Of a stretch of DNA of 41,308 bases, positions 1-5,805 are shown piece after piece. Each line of letters opens with the position of its first letter. Positions within the stretch are counted from its first letter, which is position 1. Origin of the DNA: a virus; the IMG/VR virus record IMGVR_UViG_3300008012_000004, positions 1 to 41,308 of that record. One strand, 5' to 3'. Below the pieces are notes generated by a model. That model was not told the origin of the DNA. It was given only the letters and a program-made list of their open reading frames with translations, and did not search any database. The position numbers were made by a program, and so were the translations under genes.

Positions 1-1644
1 GATGGGGCGCTTGACTACCTTGCGGGTCAGGTGCAGGGAGCGCAGCCACTCAAGGTCCATGGGGTCCAGCCGGCGGCGCATGATCTGCTTGGCCTCCCCA
101 AGGATGTCGAGGTACAGGTCAGCAGGCTGGTCCGTGGGTAGGACATTGGTAGCCCGTGCCGTAGCTGAGTCACGCAGCAGCAGCGACCATATCTGGAACC
201 CGTTGTTGCTGGCGTCGATCCTGATGGGGAGGTGCGACGGGTAGCTCGGGTCCTTCCACACCTGCGCCACCTCCATGCACCAGCGAAGGAACATCCACGG
301 CTCCTTGGCCTCGGTCCAGAAGGGTTCGCTCAGGGAGTAGGCAGCGCAGCTCTCGATGTACTCCCGGTGCCCAGCCACCCAGTCGAGCTGGTGCTTGCGG
401 GTGCCGGACACACCGTAGAGGGAGGCACCGTAGGCCAGCAGGTCGTCCATGCCCTGCCCCACCGGCTTGCCTTCACTGAACTCCAGCAGCGCCTTGGCTA
501 GGTCACTGCCCTGGGGGGACAGCGTCGAGGCGGCGGGGTACATGCGTCCCCTGAAGTCACAGTAGTGGACGAAGAACAGGTCATTGCCGGCGGCGTGCTT
601 GGCAAGGGACAGCAGGGAGGCGACCCTCACCCTCTGCCCCTGCTCCCTCTTCCTCACGGTGTGGATGCGAAACCTGTCCCTCCGGTACTGCATCCACTCC
701 TCCGAGTCCTCCGCCACCTGGGGGGCAGGGGGGAAGGGGGTCAGCTCCTGAGAGGGGACGCCGGTGGCCGGCATGCCACGCCTGAAGGCAGTGTCGAGCA
801 GCTCCAGCATCTGCTCGTTCACGCGCCACGCTGTCTCCTGTTGCAGGTTCAGTGCGCGGTGTACCTCGGGGGCCGGCGAGGACTGCGGGTGCTTGCTCCG
901 CACCATGGCAGTCTCGATGGTGGGGAACCCACCGGAGTAGTCGCGCCACGGTACGGGCGGCGCGTTGTACAGAGGGGGAAGCAGCGGGCGTAGTAGCTCG
1001 GCCTGTGCGTGCGCCCCGGACAGCCATGAAACAAGGCGCTCGGAGGCGGCTACATACTGCACCGTCTTACGCTTCCCCCGTCGTTCTGTTGTCAGCTCCA
1101 CCAGACCAGTCGTCTCGATGAAGAGGGACAGTGCCACCATCCCTGCCTTGCATCGTATCTCAACAGGGGGGAGAGGGTGCCCCCCTTCTTGGTTCATGTA
1201 CGACGCCAGCCGGCTGGCCTTGTGAGTCTCGGACCAGTAGGGCAGCAGCTTCCGCATGCCCCGGGCGAACCTAGGATCTGTCCTGTCTGCCTTGTGCAGG
1301 ATGGACTCGACTGCCAGGGCTGTGCCGATCTTGATGCACAGGGTGGAGTACACGCGGGGGCTGTGCGCCCCGTCGAGGATGGCCCTGCATACCAGCAGGG
1401 CGCGGAGGTCGGGAGCCAAGGACTCCAGCAGGTCCACCGCACTATGGTTCCTGCCGGGTCCTTGGCTGGCCCGGGTAACCCACCCGGAGAGAGCCGCCGC
1501 CAGAGGGGGGACCACCTGCCCCAGCAGGTTCGCACCTACCAGGGTGTCAGTCTCCCGCTCCTGTGCCTGAGCCTTCCGCCACTGGGAACGGTAGCGGTCC
1601 ACTCCAGCACGCAAGGCGCGAGTCTCCTCCGGGCGAGCGTTCAC
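1..1644 (-). CDS. T7-like single-subunit RNA polymerase, N-terminal two thirds (continues at 41185)
   Basis: DNA-directed RNA polymerase that would transcribe middle and late phage genes. The gene runs 1644 to 1 and, across the circular junction, 41185 to 40514, giving about 771 residues against 883 in T7 gp1. Recognisable blocks are FIETTGLVEL, DFRGRMYPAA and PIRIDASNNGFQ, where D477 matches catalytic T7 Asp537. The start chosen is the GTG at 1644-1642, which overlaps the integrase TGA as GTGA. No good Shine-Dalgarno lies before it. A GAGGAG at 1629-1624 would suit TTG at 1614, and GTG at 1602 is a third option. The N-terminal domain before YSTLCIKIGT is roughly 35 residues shorter than in T7. 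The reading frame was translated by eye from 1644 to 1 and is open throughout. Confidence 0.93.
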   Translation of the reverse strand, partial: MNARPEETRALRAGVDRYRSQWRKAQAQERETDTLVGANLLGQVVPPLAAALSGWVTRASQGPGRNHSAVDLLESLAPDLRALLVCRAILDGAHSPRVYSTLCIKIGTALAVESILHKADRTDPRFARGMRKLLPYWSETHKASRLASYMNQEGGHPLPPVEIRCKAGMVALSLFIETTGLVELTTERRGKRKTVQYVAASERLVSWLSGAHAQAELLRPLLPPLYNAPPVPWRDYSGGFPTIETAMVRSKHPQSSPAPEVHRALNLQQETAWRVNEQMLELLDTAFRRGMPATGVPSQELTPFPPAPQVAEDSEEWMQYRRDRFRIHTVRKREQGQRVRVASLLSLAKHAAGNDLFFVHYCDFRGRMYPAASTLSPQGSDLAKALLEFSEGKPVGQGMDDLLAYGASLYGVSGTRKHQLDWVAGHREYIESCAAYSLSEPFWTEAKEPWMFLRWCMEVAQVWKDPSYPSHLPIRIDASNNGFQIWSLLLRDSATARATNVLPTDQPADLYLDILGEAKQIMRRRLDPMDLEWLRSLHLTRKVVKRPI

Positions 1645-2633
1645 TGGATGGCGTCGATGGCTGCGGTGTAGTCGTGCGGTGCGAGGTGGGAGTAGCGCAC
1701 CGTGGTCTGGATGTCCTGATGGCGGGCCAAGTCCTTGACCGTCTTCAGGGGGACGCCGGCCTGCACCAGCCGAGACACGAAGGTGTGCCGGCAGGTGTGC
1801 CACACGAAGTCCGGGTCGTCCAGCTTGTTCAGCTCCCCGCGCATCAGCTCCCAGTAGTACCGGCAGGTGTGCTTCGTGCATTCGCGGAACGGCCCACGCT
1901 CAGGGTCGAACAGCCGCCGGCGCATGACCACCTCCCGGGCACGGGCAGTGAGAGGCACGCTGCCTGCGTTGGCTCCCTTCTGCTCCCACACCGTGACCCG
2001 CTCGTCGGTGATGTCCTTCCAGTCCAGGGCCAGTGCCTCCCCCAGCCGCAGGCCGGTGTCACACAGGAACAGGAACAGGTCGGCATGCACAGGGGACCGG
2101 CTGTCCAGCTCACGGTGGATCCGCTCGATGTCCTCTGTGGAGTAGAAGGACACCCGCCCCTTGGACTCACGCCGGCGGGGGATCTGCGGCTTGTCCTTCA
2201 TCCAGCCCATGCGGTGGGCGTAGCTGAACATCTTGGACAGCACCGCCAGCTTGCGGTTCACGGTCGCCGGCGTGCTGCCCTCGGCCACCTTGTCTGCGAA
2301 CTGCTGCACCGTCAGCTCGTTGATGTAGGAGAGCTTTAGGTCCCTGCCGAAGTATTGCTCGACCGCTCGCATGTTGCAGCGGATGGTCGGGGCAGACTTG
2401 GCGTCCTTCCAGTAGCGGTCCCAGGTCTTGTCCAGTAGTTCCCCGAAGGTGGTGGGCACGCTCGATGCCTGCCGCACACCGGGCGGGGTGGCGTTGCCTT
2501 GGTTGAAGGCAAGCAGAGTCTCGGCATGCCATAGCTCGGCAGCCTCTCGGGTCTTGAAGGTGCGCCGGTAGCGTGCGCCGGCAGGTGAGGTGAGGTCCGC
2601 CATGAAGGCGGTCCCTCTGCGTCTGATAGTCAT
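1641..2633 (-). CDS. int: Tyrosine recombinase / phage integrase
   Basis: Site-specific recombinase of the lambda integrase family, 330 residues. The N-terminal half (about 40-150) fits a SAM-like core-binding domain. The C-terminal catalytic domain shows R196 in TGLRLGEAL, a candidate Lys at 219, H279-x-x-R282 in HTCRHTF, H305 in LARHQ and the nucleophile Y314 in VRYSHLAP, so every key residue is present. The ATG at 2633 overlaps the TGA of the preceding gene as ATGA; longer N-terminal extensions in this frame run through that gene and look spurious. It lies immediately before the RNA polymerase gene, as in several integrase-bearing marine podoviruses. No attachment site is visible at its edges because both neighbours overlap it. 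Confidence 0.95.
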   Translation of the reverse strand: MTIRRRGTAFMADLTSPAGARYRRTFKTREAAELWHAETLLAFNQGNATPPGVRQASSVPTTFGELLDKTWDRYWKDAKSAPTIRCNMRAVEQYFGRDLKLSYINELTVQQFADKVAEGSTPATVNRKLAVLSKMFSYAHRMGWMKDKPQIPRRRESKGRVSFYSTEDIERIHRELDSRSPVHADLFLFLCDTGLRLGEALALDWKDITDERVTVWEQKGANAGSVPLTARAREVVMRRRLFDPERGPFRECTKHTCRYYWELMRGELNKLDDPDFVWHTCRHTFVSRLVQAGVPLKTVKDLARHQDIQTTVRYSHLAPHDYTAAIDAIQ

Positions 2634-2857
2634 GGCTTGGTGAGGTACTTGGTGGTCAGCTTCCAGATCGAACCATTGCCAACCCACTGGGGAACCTTGC
2701 CCCGTGCAGCCAGCCACTGGTGAACCCACTGGGCTCGTCCGTTCCGGGAGAAGAAGTCGTCGTCGCAGGCGCGGCAGATCCACCACCCACCGAACAGACG
2801 GTGGGGGCGGTCCTTACTGCACCAGTCACAGGTCGAGGGCTTTGGCTTGCTCTGCAT
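2630..2857 (-). CDS. Small zinc-finger-like protein of unknown function
   Basis: 75 residues. Two CxxC pairs (CDWC near residue 10 and CRAC near residue 29) about 19 residues apart suggest a zinc ribbon, followed by a tryptophan-rich basic tail (WVHQWLAARGK, IWKLTTKYL). I do not recognise the family. The start is ATG 2857, preceded by GAGGAG with 7-nt spacing; it overlaps the end of the upstream gene by 32 nt. It is translationally joined to the integrase through ATGA, so a DNA-binding or accessory role beside the integrase is possible but is only inference from position. Confidence 0.7.
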   Translation of the reverse strand: MQSKPKPSTCDWCSKDRPHRLFGGWWICRACDDDFFSRNGRAQWVHQWLAARGKVPQWVGNGSIWKLTTKYLTKP

Positions 2858-3371
2858 CGCGGATCTCCTCGAACCATCCGGGGACACCGAGAGGGGCTCG
2901 CGCCCAAGACTCGGGGCCAGTGATGTACGCCTTGCCCAGCGCAAGGTAGTGCTGGTAGGAGTCGGTGGTGGTGGCCTTCTGGTACTCGCTCGGCATGCAC
3001 GCCGGCGGCTCAGTCCACGGAGTAGAGAAGGGGATCAGGATGGGAGGGTCAACCAGCAGGGCGAGTAGCTTGCTGCTCTCTACCTTGTGGACTCGGCCGT
3101 ACCGCAGCTCGTACTCCTGGCACAGGAAGGTGAGCAGCCGGTAGGTCCAGTGGTACTGCTGGTCCCCGGACATCACCCAAATTGCAGAGGGGTGGCGCTG
3201 GTGGGTGGACTTGTAGAAGTCCTCGAACGAGATACCCGGCACTTCGGCATCGAGGCAACGGTGTGCAGTGCAGAGGAGCTGTGCAGTCTCCAGCACCATC
3301 TTGACCAGCAGCTTGTCAGGCAGGTCGGAGGCGCAGGTCGATGCCCAGGGTGAGGTGTAGAAGATGTTCAT
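2826..3371 (-). CDS. Conserved phage protein of the MNIF type, unknown function
   Basis: 181 residues starting MNIFYTSP. The order of motifs (start MNIF, LLVKMVLETAQLL, CTAHR, HPSAIWV, Y-x-W-x-Y-RLL, CMPSEY, GWFEE) is that of a protein family seen in many phages and usually annotated as hypothetical. Histidines, tryptophans and tyrosines are concentrated in the conserved blocks, so an enzyme or nucleic-acid-binding protein is plausible, but I cannot name a reaction. Its start is three bases after the TAG of the tiny upstream membrane peptide; the leader ends AGCCATG, like many starts in this genome, with no clear Shine-Dalgarno. Confidence 0.85.
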   Translation of the reverse strand: MNIFYTSPWASTCASDLPDKLLVKMVLETAQLLCTAHRCLDAEVPGISFEDFYKSTHQRHPSAIWVMSGDQQYHWTYRLLTFLCQEYELRYGRVHKVESSKLLALLVDPPILIPFSTPWTEPPACMPSEYQKATTTDSYQHYLALGKAYITGPESWARAPLGVPGWFEEIRDAEQAKALDL

Positions 3372-3373
3372 GG

Positions 3374-3457
3374 CTAGGTCAGTAGGACAGGGAGGGTCAT
3401 GAAGAGGAGGAACAGTAGGATGTCTCCCACCGTTCCGTCCTCAGGGTGCTGCGTCAT
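3374..3457 (-). CDS. 27-residue membrane peptide (second of a tandem pair)
   Basis: A short frame encoding a polar head (MTQHPEDGTVGD) and then a strongly hydrophobic segment (ILLFLLFMTLPVLLT) long enough for one membrane span. Its ATG overlaps the TGA of the upstream peptide as ATGA, and its TAG is followed two bases later by the next gene's ATG, so the three would be translated together. No other gene explains these 84 bases. It could be a small lysis, exclusion or signalling peptide. The call rests on tight packing and hydrophobic pattern only. Confidence 0.5.
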   Translation of the reverse strand: MTQHPEDGTVGDILLFLLFMTLPVLLT

Positions 3458-3537
3458 ACGATGAAGACGCACAGGACAAGGGCTCCCAGCACAAGGTAGG
3501 AGGGGAGGTCCTCTCGGAGCTGGTCGAGGTCAGTCAT
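3454..3537 (-). CDS. 27-residue membrane peptide (first of a tandem pair)
   Basis: A short frame with a charged head (MTDLDQLREDLPSY) and a hydrophobic tail (LVLGALVLCVFIV) that would span the membrane once. A GGAGGAG lies about 4-5 nt before the ATG, inside the end of the preceding coiled-coil gene, which it overlaps by 8 nt. The TGA overlaps the next ATG. Both peptides have the same length and layout but different sequences. A non-coding spacer is the alternative, although an ordered Shine-Dalgarno, two stop/start overlaps and two hydrophobic segments in 158 nt argue against it. Confidence 0.5.
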   Translation of the reverse strand: MTDLDQLREDLPSYLVLGALVLCVFIV

Positions 3538-3733
3538 GCATCTCCTCCAGCCGGCGAAGGGATTCGAGGGCGCGGCGCAGATCGGTGCGGAGGTTCTCTG
3601 CCTTCACAACCATGATGCGGTAGCGTTCCTCTTGCAGCTTGTCCCTCTTCTCGTACAGCCTGATCTGTTCCTTGAGGGTGTCGATCAGTAGGTAGAGAGT
3701 CTCGACGGTATCGTGCTGGTCTTGGGTACCCAT
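3530..3733 (-). CDS. Small coiled-coil protein
   Basis: 67 residues, almost entirely helical and charged (TLKEQIRLYEKRDKLQEER, LRTDLRRALESLRRLEEM) with leucines in heptad-like spacing, hence a likely dimeric coiled coil. Family not recognised. Start ATG 3733 shares its first base with the last base of the upstream TGA (TGATG), a coupling used by many genes here; the upstream extension in this frame is a shadow of the neighbouring gene. It ends just after the start of the first 27-residue membrane peptide, so a partnership with these peptides is conceivable but unproved. Confidence 0.7.
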   Translation of the reverse strand: MGTQDQHDTVETLYLLIDTLKEQIRLYEKRDKLQEERYRIMVVKAENLRTDLRRALESLRRLEEMHD

Positions 3734-3939
3734 CAGGCAATATCTCCGTTCACTCTCGCCTCTTCGTAGCATCCCTGGCAGGCCAGCCACTCGGTGACGC
3801 GAATCGAGCCGATCAGGACGAGGGACTCCATGTACTTAGTGGCAGGGTGCAGCTCGCACACCTCGCAGTAGATGACCTCGTCAGTCATGGGGTCGATGGC
3901 GTGGCCTTGGTCGTTCGTGAACTCGGGGGTGGTACTCAC
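3733..3939 (-). CDS. Small CxxC-containing protein, unknown function
   Basis: 68 residues beginning (GTG)STTPEFTNDQGHAI. CEVC near residue 26 and CQGC near residue 54 could bind one zinc ion. The GTG start at 3939-3937 is preceded by AGGAGG with 7-nt spacing and overlaps the upstream TGA as GTGA; no in-frame ATG gives a better start. Family not recognised. The N-terminal STT resembles the MSTT starts of neighbouring early proteins, which suggests duplication of the leader and start segment among these genes. Confidence 0.7.
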   Translation of the reverse strand: MSTTPEFTNDQGHAIDPMTDEVIYCEVCELHPATKYMESLVLIGSIRVTEWLACQGCYEEARVNGDIA

Positions 3940-4238
3940 GACTTCACCTCCTGCTGATCGACAGGATGCTCCAGGGGGCAGCTGCTGATGTACAGGTGGT
4001 ACTGGACGCGCATGGTGCCATCGCGCCGCCAGGATGTGCGCCACTCCTGGGCCGTGGCGTACCACTTGTAGTCGGAATCGGCTGCTCTCCGCTCGCAATA
4101 CTGCTGGGCCTGCTTCATGTCGAGGAAGGCTCGGCGCACCACGGCGCGGGGGAGGTCCTCTCCTTTGTCGAGGGCATCCACGCACACGATCCATGCGGTG
4201 CGGGGGAGGGTGGGGATCAGGTGTTTAGTGGTACTCAT
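3936..4238 (-). CDS. Early hypothetical protein (100 aa)
   Basis: 100 residues, starting MSTTKHLIPTLPRTAWIVCVDAL. Mixed alpha/beta composition with an Arg-rich middle (REWRTSW-like stretch) and many aromatic residues (YKWYATAQEW, YHLYIS). I do not recognise it; the first third reads like a beta strand plus helix of a small single-domain protein. The 5' leader contains a perfect 8-bp hairpin (GCAGGCAC/GTGCCTGC) and ends AGACAGCCATG. The gene lies just downstream of the hammerhead ribozyme at 4281-4350, so its messenger would begin, after cleavage at 4288/4287, about 50 nt before the start codon. Confidence 0.75.
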   Translation of the reverse strand: MSTTKHLIPTLPRTAWIVCVDALDKGEDLPRAVVRRAFLDMKQAQQYCERRAADSDYKWYATAQEWRTSWRRDGTMRVQYHLYISSCPLEHPVDQQEVKS

Positions 4239-4242
4239 GGCT

Positions 4243-4261
4243 GTCTAGTGCAGGCACCGTG
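4243..4261 (-). other. Leader hairpin before the 100-aa early gene
   Basis: On the minus strand GCAGGCAC pairs with GTGCCTGC around a single base (a three-base loop in practice). It sits between the ribozyme cleavage site and the start codon. A hairpin close to the 5' end is known to slow RNase E attack on bacterial messengers; that role here is inference. Confidence 0.55.
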
Positions 4262-4280
4262 CCTGCCGGGTGGCTGTCTG

Positions 4281-4350
4281 CGTCCCGGACACCCGCCGCA
4301 CTCTGGGCTGGGTGTTTCGGCCCGACGCCTCGGGCCTCATCAGCGGGTCA
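4281..4350 (-). ncRNA. Hammerhead ribozyme A (type I)
   Basis: Minus-strand core CUGAUGAG (4343-4336), stem II of 7 bp (4336-4330 with 4325-4319, loop GGCG), CGAAAC (4319-4314), stem III CACCC/GGGUG (4314-4310 with 4294-4290) closed by a 15-nt loop, then U4289 and C4288, giving a GUC cleavage triplet. Cut predicted between 4288 and 4287. Stem I is open-ended: CCCG (4347-4344) with CGGG (4287-4284), only 4 bp, then an A-A mismatch. The TGA stop of the upstream 86-aa gene lies within stem I. All invariant core bases of the hammerhead family are present. The short stem I is the weak point. Confidence 0.85.
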
Positions 4351-4608
4351 GGTAGGGGTGCCCCACTCCTCGGAGCAGTCGGCGGGGTTGATGCCGTGGT
4401 CGGCGCAGTAGTCCTCGGTGGCCGCAGTGATGTAGGCCTGGATCGGACCCTCCCCGCGGCACAGCGGCACGCTGTCGATCACAAGGCCACGCTCGTCCCG
4501 GACCTCCAGCTCGTCCGGGGTATCGGCGTACCAGTAGAAGTAGACGGGCGCGGCATCGTGGTGGGTGCCGGGGAAGGGGTACAGGGTGAGGCAGAGGTTG
4601 GTACTCAT
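4348..4608 (-). CDS. Early hypothetical protein (86 aa)
   Basis: 86 residues, start MSTNLCLTLYPFPGTHHDAAPV. Predominantly acidic, with Y/F-rich strands (VYFYWYADTP) followed by ELEVRDERGLVIDSVPL, which looks like a small beta-rich fold, and an acidic helical C-terminus with two cysteines (YCADHGINPADCSEEW). Family not recognised. Transcription should begin at the promoter at 4663-4691, about 50 nt upstream; the leader holds a hairpin and ends ACAGACAGCCATG. Acidic small early proteins of T7-like phages often inhibit host enzymes, but nothing in the sequence proves this. Confidence 0.75.
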   Translation of the reverse strand: MSTNLCLTLYPFPGTHHDAAPVYFYWYADTPDELEVRDERGLVIDSVPLCRGEGPIQAYITAATEDYCADHGINPADCSEEWGTPT

Positions 4609-4635
4609 GGCTGTCTGTTGGGTTGGCTGTCAGGT

Positions 4636-4650
4636 GCGGGACTGTCCCGC
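4636..4650 (-). other. Leader hairpin just downstream of promoter P1
   Basis: Minus-strand GCGGGA pairs with UCCCGC around CAG. It begins a few bases after the expected transcription start of P1 (about 4655). Almost the same hairpin follows P2 (5672-5687), and a variant GCGGG-UCAG-CCCGC follows P3 (6740-6753), so the structure is a recurrent part of these leaders. Too short a U tract follows for a terminator. Confidence 0.6.
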
Positions 4651-4662
4651 GAAGGTAGGGTC

Positions 4663-4691
4663 ATTGTACTCCCCGACCAGACACCTGTCAA
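4663..4691 (-). promoter_or_regulatory. Promoter P1 (sigma-70 type, near consensus)
   Basis: TTGACA (4691-4686) and TACAAT (4668-4663) separated by 17 bp on the minus strand, in the spacer between the ArdC gene and the 86-aa early gene. This is a perfect -35 and a 5/6 -10, the strongest host-type promoter seen in the window. It would be read by the host polymerase before phage polymerase exists. Confidence 0.88.
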
Positions 4692-4698
4692 GTCGGGG

Positions 4699-4716
4699 AG
4701 TGTAAGCACTTTGTAA
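4699..4716 (-). promoter_or_regulatory. 18-bp box upstream of P1
   Basis: Plus-strand AGTGTAAGCACTTTGTAA. Close copies stand at 5733-5750 (P2) and 6803-6820 (P3), each 6-7 bp upstream of the -35. TGTA half-sites recur 11 bp apart, one helical turn. It could be the binding site of an activator or repressor, or an UP-like element. Confidence 0.6.
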
Positions 4717-4718
4717 GA

Positions 4719-5663
4719 TCACTCGGCCTCGGCGTACTCCGCCTTGCGGGCGGCGAGCGCAGCAGCCTTGTCTCCTCGGGCCAGGATGAGGGCCGCAGCC
4801 TTGGCTGCCTTGCCGGTGGCCTGCACGATCCACTTGGGGTTGTCCTTGAGCTGCTTCGCCCAGCTCGCAAGGTAGCTCGCGCTGTTATCCACCACCTCGG
4901 TGTGGATGCCAGCCTCGGAGGCCAGGAACAGGGCGGTGAACTCGGCCACCAGCTCCTCGAAGGCATAGATGTGGCCCCCGAATCCATCGGACTCGGTGAT
5001 GCCCTTGCGGGCCAGCCGGTCAGCGTGCCCGGTGCTGTGGCCCAGCTCATGGAACACGGTGGTCCAGTAGTCGGACTCGGTGTTGAAGCTAGAGAGGGGC
5101 GGCACGGTCACCGAGTCCTTGCTCGGGCGGTAGAAGGCAGACGCCCCCTCCTCCTTGAAGGACGGCCCGAAGCCTCCCTCGATGTAGCCCTTGGCAATGG
5201 CCTCGGCCTGGGTGTTGGCTGCCTTGCAGTCCTCCTCGGTCCAGTCCTCGACGGTGGTGGGGACGCCGCACACGGTGGTGGGGAACCCGTTCGCCCAGTC
5301 AGCCTGGGTGGACTGGAACACGGTGAAGTGCCGCAGGAAGGGGATCAGCTTCTTCTCGCCGGTGACCTTGTCCTTGGTCGGGATCATCTTCCAGTAGGTC
5401 ACGATGGTGCCCTTCTCACCCTTGCGGACCTGACCGCCGGCCTGCTGGATGGCCTTGTAGGTGCCCCACCAGCTCGGCTGTCCGCCGGCCAGAAGGTCGA
5501 GCCACCAAGCGTTGCCGCCTCGGTAGAGCTTGCCGGTGCTAAGGGAACGGGCTCCCGTGGTGGCGGTGTTGCCGACCCAGGTCTTCACCCAGGGGTTCAC
5601 ACCGGCTTCGAGGAGGGCGACGACCTGATCGGTCACGAGTTGGTAGGTGTCTTTGCGTTGCAT
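4719..5663 (-). CDS. ardC: ArdC-type anti-restriction protein with zincin metallopeptidase domain
   Basis: 314 residues. The N-terminal 130 or so (YQLVTDQVVALLEAGVNPW, GGNAWWL, KGEKGTIVTYWK, FTVFQSTQ) match the ssDNA-binding half of the ArdC family; the C-terminal half carries the zinc motif HELGHSTGH (H205, E206, H209) and a downstream YAFEELVAEF helix that supplies the usual third ligand. Known ArdC proteins from conjugative plasmids protect incoming single-stranded DNA from restriction. Early expression from P2 fits a role like that of T7 Ocr, though the mechanism would differ. Start ATG 5663 has the AGACAGCCATG leader; the longer frame start at 5708 overlaps the promoter. Both catalytic and metal-binding residues are intact. 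Confidence 0.9.
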   Translation of the reverse strand: MQRKDTYQLVTDQVVALLEAGVNPWVKTWVGNTATTGARSLSTGKLYRGGNAWWLDLLAGGQPSWWGTYKAIQQAGGQVRKGEKGTIVTYWKMIPTKDKVTGEKKLIPFLRHFTVFQSTQADWANGFPTTVCGVPTTVEDWTEEDCKAANTQAEAIAKGYIEGGFGPSFKEEGASAFYRPSKDSVTVPPLSSFNTESDYWTTVFHELGHSTGHADRLARKGITESDGFGGHIYAFEELVAEFTALFLASEAGIHTEVVDNSASYLASWAKQLKDNPKWIVQATGKAAKAAALILARGDKAAALAARKAEYAEAE

Positions 5664-5671
5664 GGCTGTCT

Positions 5672-5687
5672 GCGGGACTGTCCCCGC
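5672..5687 (-). other. Leader hairpin downstream of promoter P2
   Basis: On the minus strand GCGGG and CCCGC enclose a 6-nt loop GACAGU, close to the expected 5' end of the ArdC messenger. It resembles the hairpin at 4636-4650 and stands immediately before the GACAGCCATG start. Confidence 0.5.
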
Positions 5688-5698
5688 TAGGTGGGTGG

Positions 5699-5726
5699 AG
5701 TATACCACGCTGGACTACGGTGTCAA
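5699..5726 (-). promoter_or_regulatory. Promoter P2 (sigma-70 type) for the ArdC gene
   Basis: TTGACA (5726-5721) and TATACT (5704-5699), 16-bp spacing, minus strand. It lies between ribozyme B and the ArdC start codon. Confidence 0.85.
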
Positions 5727-5732
5727 GCGGGC

Positions 5733-5750
5733 AGTGTATCCTGTTTGTAA
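5733..5750 (-). promoter_or_regulatory. 18-bp box upstream of P2
   Basis: Plus-strand AGTGTATCCTGTTTGTAA, second member of the three-copy box, with TGTA half-sites 11 bp apart and 6 bp from the -35. Confidence 0.6.
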
Positions 5751-5751
5751 A

Positions 5752-5805
5752 ACCCGGACACCCCGGAGGGTGTTTCGTCCCCGGTCCTGGGACTCATCAG
5801 CGGGT
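5752..5805 (-). ncRNA. Hammerhead ribozyme B (type I)
   Basis: Minus-strand CUGAUGAG (5800-5793); stem II GUCCC/GGGAC (5793-5789 with 5781-5777, 7-nt loop); CGAAAC (5777-5772); stem III ACACCC/GGGUGU (5773-5768 with 5763-5758) capped by a UCCG tetraloop; C17 at 5757, so the cut falls between 5757 and 5756. Stem I is ACCCG (5805-5801) with CGGGU (5756-5752), 5 bp. The UGA stop of the upstream zinc-motif gene is bases 2-4 of the core, so coding and catalytic constraints overlap. Promoter P2 follows directly. Confidence 0.88.
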
